Source: Nostoc cf. edaphicum LEGE 07299
GTDB lineage: Bacteria > Cyanobacteriota > Cyanobacteriia > Cyanobacteriales > Nostocaceae
Direction: 5' to 3'
Assembly: GCF_015207245.1 (NCBI RefSeq)
Contig: NZ_JADEXF010000308.1
Coordinates: 1 to 5,434, forward strand
DNA length: 5,434 bases
How positions within the stretch are numbered: position 1 is the first letter of the stretch; the number at the start of each line of letters is the position of its first letter. The notes beneath the pieces were generated by a model. The model had not been told where the DNA came from, searched no databases, and saw only the letters and a list, made by a program, of their open reading frames with translations. The translations under genes and the position numbers were made by a program. Shown here one piece after another: positions 1 to 4,917 of the stretch.

Positions 1-49
1 TGCCCCAGTATTTATACAATATATAAAGAATAGTAACAATTTATTAAAA

Positions 50-80
50 GAGCTATTGTATAGCTCCCTACTAGGAAGCT
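50..80 (+). repeat. Two overlapping, mutually exclusive inverted repeats
   Basis: GAGCTAT (50-56) and ATAGCTC (60-66) form a perfect 7-bp inverted repeat with a 3-nt loop. The second arm shares AGCTC (62-66) with another near-palindrome, AGCTCCCTA (62-70) against TAGGAAGCT (72-80), which has one mismatch and almost no loop. Only one of the two could form at a time in an RNA. There is no T-run, so a simple terminator of an upstream gene is not supported. The function is unknown: it could be part of the Hlip leader, a DNA operator, or chance in AT-rich sequence. Confidence 0.4.
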
Positions 81-147
81 GTTGCTGAATTTATCAAGTC
101 ATTTTGGCATTCCAGCACTGCAATCAAGCTCATAAGCTACTAAGTGT

Positions 148-186
148 ACGGTAAAAAAACGAGTTTATTCCTTAAACTTTTACCGT
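148..186 (+). repeat. Bulged 14-bp inverted repeat in the Hlip leader
   Basis: ACGGTAAAA (148-156) is the exact reverse complement of TTTTACCGT (178-186). Inside it, GTTTA (163-167) pairs with TAAAC (173-177) around a 5-nt loop. The 3' arm (173-186) is therefore fully paired, while the 5' arm carries a 6-nt bulge (157-162). It ends 76 bp before the Hlip start codon. A leader RNA structure or a dyad operator are both possible; the sequence does not decide between them. Confidence 0.45.
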
Positions 187-203
187 TTATCCCCACTTTT
201 CAC

Positions 204-220
204 GACTTCTACCAGAAGTC
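204..220 (+). repeat. Perfect 7-bp hairpin with 3-nt loop, 42 bp before Hlip
   Basis: GACTTCT (204-210) and AGAAGTC (214-220) are exact reverse complements separated by ACC. The spacing is tight enough to fold as a small RNA hairpin. No U-run follows, so it does not look like an intrinsic terminator. It may belong to the same structured leader as the larger inverted repeat just upstream. Confidence 0.45.
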
Positions 221-262
221 TCATATCAAGTCCCGTTTGCCAAAAATAAGGTTTCTTAAAAG

Positions 263-433
263 ATGACACAAACACAACCAACAATTACACCTAAACTAGA
301 AGAGCCTAAATTTGGCTTTAACGAATATGCCGAACGCTTGAATGGCCGAGCTGCAATGATTGGCTTTGGTTTGATGCTGGTGATTGAATATGTCACCAAT
401 CAAGGGGTGCTATCATGGCTGGGTCTGAAGTAG
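263..433 (+). CDS. High light-inducible protein (Hlip / small CAB-like protein)
   Basis: This is a 56-residue protein of the one-helix Hlip family, which are thylakoid membrane proteins. They bind chlorophyll and carotenoid, quench excess excitation, and accompany photosystem II assembly and chlorophyll synthase under stress. The family signature is plain: ERLNGRAAMIGF at residues 24-35, carrying the chlorophyll-binding ExxNxRxAM pattern (E24, N27, R29, M32). It sits at the start of a single hydrophobic helix (about residues 30-47) that ends in SWLGLK. FGFNEYAE just before it is the usual Hlip lead-in, and residues 1-16 form a polar stromal/cytoplasmic tail. The length fits the family. ATG at 263 is chosen because it gives a normal N-terminus; only a weak AAGG-like sequence lies upstream. 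A hairpin terminator follows 53 bp after the stop, so it is probably transcribed alone. Which Hlip paralogue it is cannot be told. Confidence 0.93.
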   Translation: MTQTQPTITPKLEEPKFGFNEYAERLNGRAAMIGFGLMLVIEYVTNQGVLSWLGLK

Positions 434-486
434 TGCCATCAACAAGCACAATCTTGAAGTTGTAAGCTAGGAATTAAAAGAGTTTC

Positions 487-513
487 AACCAGCTGGAACA
501 ACCAGTTGGTTTT
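487..513 (+). terminator. Probable intrinsic terminator of the Hlip gene
   Basis: AACCAGCTGG (487-496) and CCAGTTGGTT (502-511) form a 10-bp stem with one G-U pair and a 5-nt loop. The stem runs into a short run of four T (510-513). It begins 53 bp after the Hlip stop codon. The T-run is short, so efficiency is uncertain, but the position and stem quality fit. Confidence 0.6.
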
Positions 514-640
514 GACTTCAATAATTGATAGCGGAGTACTTCGCCCTTGATAGATTAATTATACTTATTCATAAATAACTGCCCTAGAATGTAAGCAAGA
601 GAGGAATCGAAATACCTATTAGCGATTGAAATATCATAGA

Positions 641-661
641 CTTGCAACTAATATGTGCAAG
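641..661. repeat. Short inverted repeat CTTGCA/TGCAAG
   Basis: CTTGCA (641-646) and TGCAAG (656-661) are perfect 6-bp arms around a 9-nt loop. They are too short to be convincing alone. They lie about 140 bp upstream of the small membrane protein gene and could be a dyad binding site or chance. Confidence 0.25.
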
Positions 662-714
662 GCGATTAATGAGTAAATTTCCTCCCCCTACTAAAAAAAT
701 CATAACTTAGTGTC

Positions 715-734
715 TGCCTTGAATGAGAAAGGCA
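715..734. repeat. Short inverted repeat TGCCTT/AAGGCA
   Basis: Perfect 6-bp arms (715-720 and 729-734) are separated by 8 nt, 65 bp before the next start codon. As with the neighbouring dyad, it could be part of a leader or a protein-binding site, with low confidence. There is no T-run. Confidence 0.25.
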
Positions 735-798
735 AATTATGGGTGAGGTATTCTTGGTAAATATACACAAAAGGTGAACTGGAACCAACCAAGCTGTG

Positions 799-1092
799 AT
801 GAATGCTGTATTACCTCGTTTTTTGAAGTCAACCTACCGAAAAGAGCCACTAATCAGTGTACTGATGACGATGGGCGTTATGGATGCCCTGATTGGCGGA
901 TTGAATGATAGCTGGTCGTTGTTTGCTTTTGGTTTGGGAACGGCAGGGATAGCGCTAGGCTTTAAGTTGTGGCGTTTTCAGCAGCGTCGTCCTTTACCAG
1001 AGGAGCCTGTAGTGCAACATTATTTGCCCTCTCGTTCTTCTAGTGCGCCTTTACCAATGTTAAGCGTTTCTAAGAAAAAACCACCTCTTTAG
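799..1092 (+). CDS. Small two-helix membrane protein of unknown function
   Basis: This is a 97-residue protein that I cannot assign to a named family. Residues about 17-35 (ending MGVMDALIGGL) and 40-58 (LFAFGLGTAGIALGFKLW) are two closely spaced hydrophobic segments joined by the short polar turn NDSW. This suggests a membrane hairpin. The N-terminus is basic (RFLKSTYRKE). The C-terminal third is polar and proline/serine-rich, with a basic end SVSKKKPPL, and probably lies in the cytoplasm. An in-frame GTG at 796 directly precedes the chosen ATG at 799; neither has a strong ribosome binding site (AAGGTG at 771-776 is too distant). The upstream frame is closed by TGA at 775-777. A hairpin terminator follows the stop within 5 bp, which supports a real single gene. 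The style resembles conserved cyanobacterial hypotheticals, but that is an impression and not a match. Confidence 0.75.
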   Translation: MNAVLPRFLKSTYRKEPLISVLMTMGVMDALIGGLNDSWSLFAFGLGTAGIALGFKLWRFQQRRPLPEEPVVQHYLPSRSSSAPLPMLSVSKKKPPL

Positions 1093-1096
1093 GATG

Positions 1097-1125
1097 TGCA
1101 GAGTTATGACTTAAATAACTCTGCA
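1097..1125 (+). terminator. Hairpin terminator after the small membrane protein gene
   Basis: TGCAGAGTTAT (1097-1107) and ATAACTCTGCA (1115-1125) are an exact 11-bp inverted repeat with a 7-nt loop, starting 5 bp after the stop codon. The following sequence AAATTTATT is AT-rich but is not a clean T-run. It probably ends this transcript and separates it from the WD40 gene downstream. Confidence 0.6.
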
Positions 1126-1156
1126 AAATTTATTGGGTTTAACTGTATCTATAAAA

Positions 1157-1162
1157 GTGAGG
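1157..1162 (+). promoter_or_regulatory. Ribosome binding site deciding the GTG start of the WD40 gene
   Basis: GTGAGG (with GAGG at 1159-1162) lies 7 nt before the GTG at 1170. This is the best Shine-Dalgarno match in the window and supports initiation at that GTG, which places the hydrophobic export segment at the N-terminus. Confidence 0.6.
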
Positions 1163-1169
1163 AAAAAGA

Positions 1170-2240
1170 GTGAGTAGTGAGGGAAGAGGTGGCGGTAATT
1201 TTCTGCGGCCGTATATTATCCTGGCATTTATGGCAGCTGTTGCCCTTCCAGTGAATACCTGGCAAGGGTTTTATATTCATCAAGCTCATGCTGCCATTGA
1301 AGAAGTAACGCCAAACTTCCCAGCTAATACCAACTTTGCTAATGCTCAACTACTTTACACACTCAAAGGACATAACGGAACCGTTAAATCCCTCGCTTTC
1401 AGTCCAGATAGCAGAATGCTTGTGAGTGGAGGTGCAGAAAATGAGGGTGTAATTCGCCTGTGGAATTTAGTAAAGGGCAAAAAGTTGGCGACTATTAACA
1501 AAGCACACAAAGCAGCCGTAGAATCTTTAGTGATTTCACCAGATGGGCAAACCCTCGTTAGCTGTAGTGATGACGATACGATTAACCTCTGGAGCCTAAA
1601 AAATTTCAAATTTAGCCGCTCTTTTGTCGGACATACCAGTAACGTCTTATCTTTAGCGGTGTCTCCTGATAGTAAAGTTCTCGTCAGTGGAGCTTTAGAT
1701 GGGATTCGTATGTGGGATTTGCTACAGCAGCGTCCTCTAGGGACTATAGTGCGCTTTGATAATTTGATTTATACCTTAGCTATTAGTCCTGATGGACAGA
1801 CTTTGGCTAGTGGTGATAATAAGGGTGTAATCAAGCTGTGGAATTTGAGTACGGGTAAATTAATCAGTGAATTGGCAGCTCATTCTAGTGCAGTTAGCGA
1901 TGTGATCTTTACACCAGATGGACAAACATTAGTTAGTGCTAGCCACGATCGCACCATAAAATTGTGGAATATTAATACTGGAGAATTAGTCCGCACCCTT
2001 ACAGGACATAATAACTGGGTAAATGCGATCGCCCTTAATCCCGATGGACAAACCCTTGCTAGTGCCGGGAGAGATGGAATTAAATTGTGGGATTTAACTA
2101 CAGGCGAGTTAATAAATACACTTAGTGGACATACAGACTGGGTAAGCGCGATCGCTTTTAGTCCAAATGGTAAAATTCTTGCCAGTGGTGGATTCGATCA
2201 AAAAATCAAGATTTGGGGGATTCCAACAAAACGAAAGTAA
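1170..2240 (+). CDS. Exported seven-bladed WD40 repeat protein
   Basis: This 356-residue protein has an N-terminal export signal and one complete WD40 beta-propeller. The signal comprises basic residues R6 and R13, a hydrophobic stretch at about 15-27, and a likely signal peptidase site after AHA (39-41). Seven WD40 units follow, at about 61-104, 105-147, 148-188, 189-230, 231-272, 273-314 and 315-356. Each has the GH (or AH) lead, the SPDGQTLAS-type strand and the IKLW/IRMW end. Blade 4 lacks the GH histidine (VRFDN). Blades 3 and 6 are one residue short before the final strand (LDGIRMW, RDGIKLW). No kinase, caspase or NB-ARC domain is fused, unlike many cyanobacterial WD40 proteins. WD40 propellers act as protein-binding platforms; the partner is unknown, and the site is periplasm or thylakoid lumen if the signal is cleaved. 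It starts at GTG with a good ribosome binding site and ends before a strong terminator. Confidence 0.93.
   Translation: MSSEGRGGGNFLRPYIILAFMAAVALPVNTWQGFYIHQAHAAIEEVTPNFPANTNFANAQLLYTLKGHNGTVKSLAFSPDSRMLVSGGAENEGVIRLWNLVKGKKLATINKAHKAAVESLVISPDGQTLVSCSDDDTINLWSLKNFKFSRSFVGHTSNVLSLAVSPDSKVLVSGALDGIRMWDLLQQRPLGTIVRFDNLIYTLAISPDGQTLASGDNKGVIKLWNLSTGKLISELAAHSSAVSDVIFTPDGQTLVSASHDRTIKLWNINTGELVRTLTGHNNWVNAIALNPDGQTLASAGRDGIKLWDLTTGELINTLSGHTDWVSAIAFSPNGKILASGGFDQKIKIWGIPTKRK
2025..2032. repeat. HIP1 octamer in WD40 blade 6
   Basis: Exact GCGATCGC, the highly iterated palindrome of many cyanobacterial genomes. Here it encodes Ala-Ile-Ala in blade 6 of the propeller. It is useful mainly as a taxonomic hint. 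Confidence 0.85.
2148..2155. repeat. HIP1 octamer in WD40 blade 7
   Basis: Exact GCGATCGC, 123 bp (41 codons, one blade) after the previous one. It encodes the same Ala-Ile-Ala at the equivalent place of the next blade. Confidence 0.85.
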
Positions 2241-2276
2241 CAGCGATCGGACAAAATAATCGTCAAAGAGTAGACT

Positions 2277-2310
2277 ATATCCCCGATTTATTTTAAGAAG
2301 TCGGGGATAT
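2277..2310 (+). terminator. Strong palindromic terminator after the WD40 gene
   Basis: ATATCCCCGA (2277-2286) and TCGGGGATAT (2301-2310) are exact reverse complements. Three more pairs can form inside (2287-2289 with 2298-2300, one of them G-U). It starts 36 bp after the WD40 stop and is followed by CATTTT. Palindromes built on 'TCCCCGA...TCGGGGA' are, from memory, frequent in Nostoc-type intergenic DNA, so this may be a dispersed repeat that also serves as a terminator. Its near symmetry would allow it to work for the converging bciB transcript as well. Confidence 0.7.
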
Positions 2311-2321
2311 CATTTTGACGC

Positions 2322-2431
2322 CAATACGGTTCAGTTAAGGCTAAAACCCTATGTGAAATCAATTTTTTAACGAACCACAGAGGCGCAGAGAACCCAGAGA
2401 GAAGGAAAAAATGCTTAACTGAACTGTATTG
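2322..2431. mobile_element. MITE-like 110-bp element with 18-bp terminal inverted repeats
   Basis: CAATACGGTTCAGTTAAG (2322-2339) and CTTAACTGAACTGTATTG (2414-2431) are reverse complements at 17 of 18 positions. They bound a 110-bp unit with no coding capacity. Its interior carries CCACAGAGGCGCAGAG (near 2376-2391), a sequence family I recall as common between cyanobacterial genes. The element lies between the convergent WD40 and bciB genes, a tolerant site for insertions. No flanking target duplication is obvious. It could be a non-autonomous transposon remnant, or a dispersed repeat that folds as a long hairpin. No transposase is present. Confidence 0.55.
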
Positions 2432-2474
2432 CCTTATCTCCCCCCTCTTCCTTGTCTACCTTGTCTCTTCTCCA

Positions 2475-2495
2475 TGCCCAATGCCCAATGCCCCA
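2475..2495. repeat. Heptamer tandem repeat (STRR type)
   Basis: Three consecutive heptamers, TGCCCAA, TGCCCAA and TGCCCCA, occupy a pyrimidine-rich stretch (about 2432-2505) that runs up to the bciB stop codon. Degenerate heptamers of this kind are the short tandemly repeated repetitive (STRR) sequences known from heterocystous cyanobacteria. The number of copies here is small. Confidence 0.6.
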
Positions 2496-2504
2496 GTCTC
2501 TCTT

Positions 2505-3698
2505 CTATTCTGGTAATTTATATTGCCCAACAATACGTTTGGCAAACTCTGGAACGTGCGCCTCTAATTTCTCTGGATGATTGCGCTTCACATACAAATA
2601 ATTCCGAGTAAAGTGAGAATCAATGGAAAATCGCGCATACTCTAGACCTTTGGGGCCGATTTTTTCGATTACCACACCCATCAGTTTTGCTGCCCACATC
2701 GGCAGGGTAACGCCTTTATCGTAAGCGGGAATACTTTGTTGGACGGCTTCTTTCCGGTTGCCTTTAGACGTTACTGGTTGGGTATCTAACTGGTCTTTCA
2801 CTAAATCTAGCATTTCCTTACCAGTGTCATTTCTAACTACAATCCATTGCCAGCCAAAGGGTGCGCCCATGTAACCAACAACTAAGTCGGCTAGGGAGTT
2901 GACGTAATCAAAGCAACTCATACAGGATGGGGCAAAGACATCTTTGAGTTTGTTGGTCTTCAAGCCAAAGAAAGGCACGGTTTCTGATGAGCCATCTTCA
3001 TGTTTGAAGTGAACTCGGAAGTCTTGCATGAATTCGTAATGCACAACTGTATCAGGCGATCTGCTGGTGGTTTCTAAGAATTTTTGCAATCCGGCGCGGT
3101 TAACATTATCTACGCAGGGCGTACCTAAAACATACAGCTTTTCTAAACCAAGTTGTTTTTCTACGGCTCGTAATGCCTGGATTTGGCAACCAACACCAAT
3201 TACCAACAGCCGCTTCATTCCCGATTTTTCCACCTGTTCTAATATGGAAAGGTTCGGAGAAAGTGTTGGTTTATTTACTCGTGCTGCTAGTATTTCTTCT
3301 GGGGTACGGGCGATGACTGGCATGGGTTGAAAGCGGTCTTCTTTGGTGTTTTGCACGCAGACTACACCTTCAACTAAGCCGCGATTAAGCATTTCAATGG
3401 CAATGCTGCTCACAATACCTGTCCATTGTGCGCCTTCGATGGGCTGCTGTTTCTTCGCCGCTATCATGTCTTGATGAACACCAAAGTAGAGTTCATCGGG
3501 GTTTTCGAGATGGCGCGATCGCGTGTGTGTTTCTTCTTCAAGTTCGCCTATTTGCTGATTAATAAAAGCGCAAGCTTCCTTGACATAGTGAATATAATAT
3601 GTATCGCATAGCCCGCACTCGCTACAGAGTTCTTTCGCAGGGCGGCGGCTGGTAGATTTTAAGGCTCTGGCTTTTTTGTGAGGAGAAACTGAGGTCAT
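2505..3698 (-). CDS. bciB: Ferredoxin-dependent divinyl chlorophyllide a 8-vinyl reductase (F420 hydrogenase beta-subunit family)
   Basis: This 397-residue iron-sulfur flavoprotein belongs to the coenzyme F420 hydrogenase/dehydrogenase beta-subunit family (FrhB-like). Members include cyanobacterial BciB (Synechocystis slr1923 type) and plant 7-hydroxymethyl chlorophyll a reductase. BciB reduces the 8-vinyl group of divinyl (proto)chlorophyllide with electrons from reduced ferredoxin, giving the monovinyl pigment. Visible support: a CSECGLC cluster motif (C25, C28, C31), the GVGCQIQALRA segment with C171, GTPC (C195), and PSCMSC (C259, C262) before FDYVNSLADLVVGYMG. These cysteines suit two [4Fe-4S] clusters beside FAD. 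The length is normal for the family. ATG at 3698 gives the expected N-terminus with a basic tail before the first cysteine; there is no clear Shine-Dalgarno sequence. The gene reads away from holB and converges on the WD40 gene. The main alternative is a 7-hydroxymethyl chlorophyll reductase activity, which sequence cannot exclude. Confidence 0.9.
   Translation of the reverse strand: MTSVSPHKKARALKSTSRRPAKELCSECGLCDTYYIHYVKEACAFINQQIGELEEETHTRSRHLENPDELYFGVHQDMIAAKKQQPIEGAQWTGIVSSIAIEMLNRGLVEGVVCVQNTKEDRFQPMPVIARTPEEILAARVNKPTLSPNLSILEQVEKSGMKRLLVIGVGCQIQALRAVEKQLGLEKLYVLGTPCVDNVNRAGLQKFLETTSRSPDTVVHYEFMQDFRVHFKHEDGSSETVPFFGLKTNKLKDVFAPSCMSCFDYVNSLADLVVGYMGAPFGWQWIVVRNDTGKEMLDLVKDQLDTQPVTSKGNRKEAVQQSIPAYDKGVTLPMWAAKLMGVVIEKIGPKGLEYARFSIDSHFTRNYLYVKRNHPEKLEAHVPEFAKRIVGQYKLPE
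3515..3522. repeat. HIP1 octamer within bciB
   Basis: Exact GCGATCGC inside the N-terminal part of bciB, near the codons for THTRSRHLE. It is one of four exact copies in the window. Confidence 0.85.
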
Positions 3699-3730
3699 AT
3701 AAACTTTTTGTTTTATCCAGGAATCGCTTT

Positions 3731-3791
3731 TATTACAATACCTTCACTCGCTATGAACTTGACGATAGAGGATGAACAAGACATTGTAATA
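3731..3791. promoter_or_regulatory. Separated 9-bp inverted repeat upstream of bciB
   Basis: TATTACAAT (3731-3739) and ATTGTAATA (3783-3791) are exact reverse complements with 43 bp between them, starting 33 bp upstream of the bciB ATG. The proximal copy, read on the - strand, overlaps a TAATAA that sits 16 bp after TTCATA, a weak -35/-10 arrangement. The pair could be two binding sites for a dimeric regulator at the bciB promoter, or chance in AT-rich DNA. Confidence 0.3.
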
Positions 3792-3796
3792 TTTTG

Positions 3797-3861
3797 AAAC
3801 GCAGAGGGACGCAAAGTAAACGCATAGGCGCTTCGCCTTCCCGCAGGGTAGGAACGCAGAG
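3797..3861. repeat. 'acgcagag' dispersed repeat interrupted by a palindromic insert
   Basis: The stretch begins AAACGCAGAGGGACGCAAAG and ends GGAACGCAGAG, the same family as the 'CAGAGGCGCAGAG' core near 2376-2391. In the middle, 28 nt (3825-3852) contain two small palindromes: GGCGCTTCGCC (3827-3837, 4-bp arms) and CCCGCAGGG (3840-3848). The insert is flanked by the direct repeat AACGCA (3819-3824 and 3853-3858). Deleting the insert and one AACGCA restores AAACGCAGAG, identical to the unit at 3797-3806. It lies in the 244-bp spacer between holB and bciB and codes for nothing. Confidence 0.6.
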
Positions 3862-3942
3862 TTTTGCTTAATTTATTTTGCTACGAATTAATTAAATATT
3901 GTACTGAGGCTTTGATGAGGAACTATAGAAATACAATCTCAC

Positions 3943-4917
3943 TCAGCGATGAGTAGGAGAAATAGAATTTGATTTTTGATACACAGATAAAAGCAGACAT
4001 TCCCAAACTAGCAGCGGTTGAGCGTAAGAAAGTAAGTGTTTTCGAGATTGTTCTAGCTGGTTAATGATACTAGGTTGATGCCACTGCTGCCAGTAAAATT
4101 GCTGAAGATAATCAACTAACCACAGTTGTGCTTCTGTATCTAAATCCTTATCAATTTTTTTGGCTAACTCTAAGGCGTTACGGTAAGATTTAGGCGCTTT
4201 TTTCAAGTCTTCGAGTAACTCATCGGGAATAGCTTGTAATTGCTCATAAGATGCGATCGCACTTCCCGCACTACCAGCTGCTATGCTCAATACTGCCTGG
4301 TTTGACAAAATTTCCTGATGACCTGTTTGTGTGAGTATAACAGCTAAAGAGTGTGCATCTAAGCGATAAAAAGGAATGCGTTGACAGCGTGATACCAAAG
4401 TCGGCAACACAGATTCAGGTGTAGGTGCAATTAAAATTAATGTCGCCTGTCCTGGTTCTTCCAAAGTTTTAAGTAAAGCATTCGCTGCGGCTTCTGCCAT
4501 TGTTTGCGCTTCTTCCAGCACTACCACATTTCTCGGCGCTTCCAAGGGCGGACGACCTAAAAACTCGGTAATTTCCCGAATTTGCTCTAATCGAATTACA
4601 GGAGGGGCTTTACGCTTCAGTCCTTTTTCGGCTGCTTCTGCTGCTGTTAATCGTTGTCCCTGGTATTGGTACGTTGGTTGCACCCACAATAAAGCTGGAT
4701 GGTTGCCTTGACGCAAACGGTTTTGTAAAGACGCAGTGACTCCCATCCCATTAGAAAATAGCAATTCCACAAAGCATCTGGCTGCTAAACTCCTGCCTAC
4801 ACCATCTGGCCCCACAAATAAATAGGCTGGAGGAACCCGGTTTTGTCTGACAGCCTGAGTGAGTAATTCTATAGCTTGCTGTTGTCCGATAACGGCTGCA
4901 AATGGATCGTTAGTCAT
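3943..4917 (-). CDS. holB: DNA polymerase III subunit delta' (clamp loader)
   Basis: This 324-residue AAA+ clamp-loader subunit works with delta and tau/gamma to open and load the beta sliding clamp during replication. The N-terminal AAA+ module shows FAAVIGQQQAIELL (6-19), a degenerate Walker A GPDGVGRS (36-43, Arg for the usual Lys), a Walker B-like VVVLEEA (131-137), NALLKTLEEP (146-155) and the SRCQ motif (176-179) that supplies the arginine finger. A non-catalytic P-loop is normal for delta'. The four zinc-binding cysteines of the E. coli protein are absent: only C48 lies near that region. A basic, Ala-rich insert (about 84-106) leads into PPVIRLEQIREI. The remainder is the helical collar domain. 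The start ATG at 4917 has no clear Shine-Dalgarno sequence. The partial gene upstream on the same strand is separated by 227 bp and a hairpin, so holB probably has its own promoter. TTGCTC-17-GATAAC (4957 to 4929 on the - strand) is only a weak candidate. Confidence 0.9.
   Translation of the reverse strand: MTNDPFAAVIGQQQAIELLTQAVRQNRVPPAYLFVGPDGVGRSLAARCFVELLFSNGMGVTASLQNRLRQGNHPALLWVQPTYQYQGQRLTAAEAAEKGLKRKAPPVIRLEQIREITEFLGRPPLEAPRNVVVLEEAQTMAEAAANALLKTLEEPGQATLILIAPTPESVLPTLVSRCQRIPFYRLDAHSLAVILTQTGHQEILSNQAVLSIAAGSAGSAIASYEQLQAIPDELLEDLKKAPKSYRNALELAKKIDKDLDTEAQLWLVDYLQQFYWQQWHQPSIINQLEQSRKHLLSYAQPLLVWECLLLSVYQKSNSISPTHR
4253..4260. repeat. HIP1 octamer within holB
   Basis: Exact GCGATCGC within holB, in the codons for SAIAS near residue 221. 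It is the fourth exact copy in the window. Confidence 0.85.

Larger units (their letters stand above)
1..262. other. Leader/intergenic region upstream of the Hlip gene
   Basis: This stretch is AT-rich and has no ORF with a convincing start. It holds several inverted repeats, listed separately at 50-80, 148-186 and 204-220, that would fold if transcribed as a long 5' leader of the Hlip gene. I looked for the tandem TTACA-type half-sites of the cyanobacterial high-light element HLR1 and found no good pair. I also found no convincing -35/-10 pair. The upstream neighbour lies outside the window. Confidence 0.5.
434..798. other. Spacer between the Hlip gene and the small membrane protein gene
   Basis: These 365 bp contain the Hlip terminator (487-513), a near-palindrome GCGGAGTACTTCGC (531-544) and two short inverted repeats (641-661, 715-734). 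I see no tRNA-like cloverleaf. ORFs here are very short; the ATG at 739 is in frame with the next gene but is cut off by TGA at 775-777. TATACT (560-565) and TATACA (near 762) resemble -10 boxes but lack a well-spaced -35, so no promoter is called. Confidence 0.5.

Noticed and set aside
178..195. Possible HLR1 (RpaB) site TTTTACCG-TTTATCCC upstream of Hlip
   Set aside because: The half-sites deviate from TTACA and lack the 2-nt spacing of the HLR1 consensus.
547..565. Promoter TTGATA...TATACT downstream of the Hlip gene
   Set aside because: Only 7 bp separate the hexamers, far too short for sigma-70 recognition.
1149..1609. - strand ORFs of 66 and 84 codons inside the WD40 gene
   Set aside because: Both are antisense to a well-supported gene with clear repeat structure.
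2429..2611. 60-codon + strand ORF rich in Pro, Leu and Cys
   Set aside because: It is a read-through of the heptamer repeat tract and the antisense of the bciB C-terminus; the repetitive composition explains it.
3067..3611. + strand ORFs of 87 and 61 codons inside bciB
   Set aside because: They are antisense to an unmistakable coding region with conserved cysteines.
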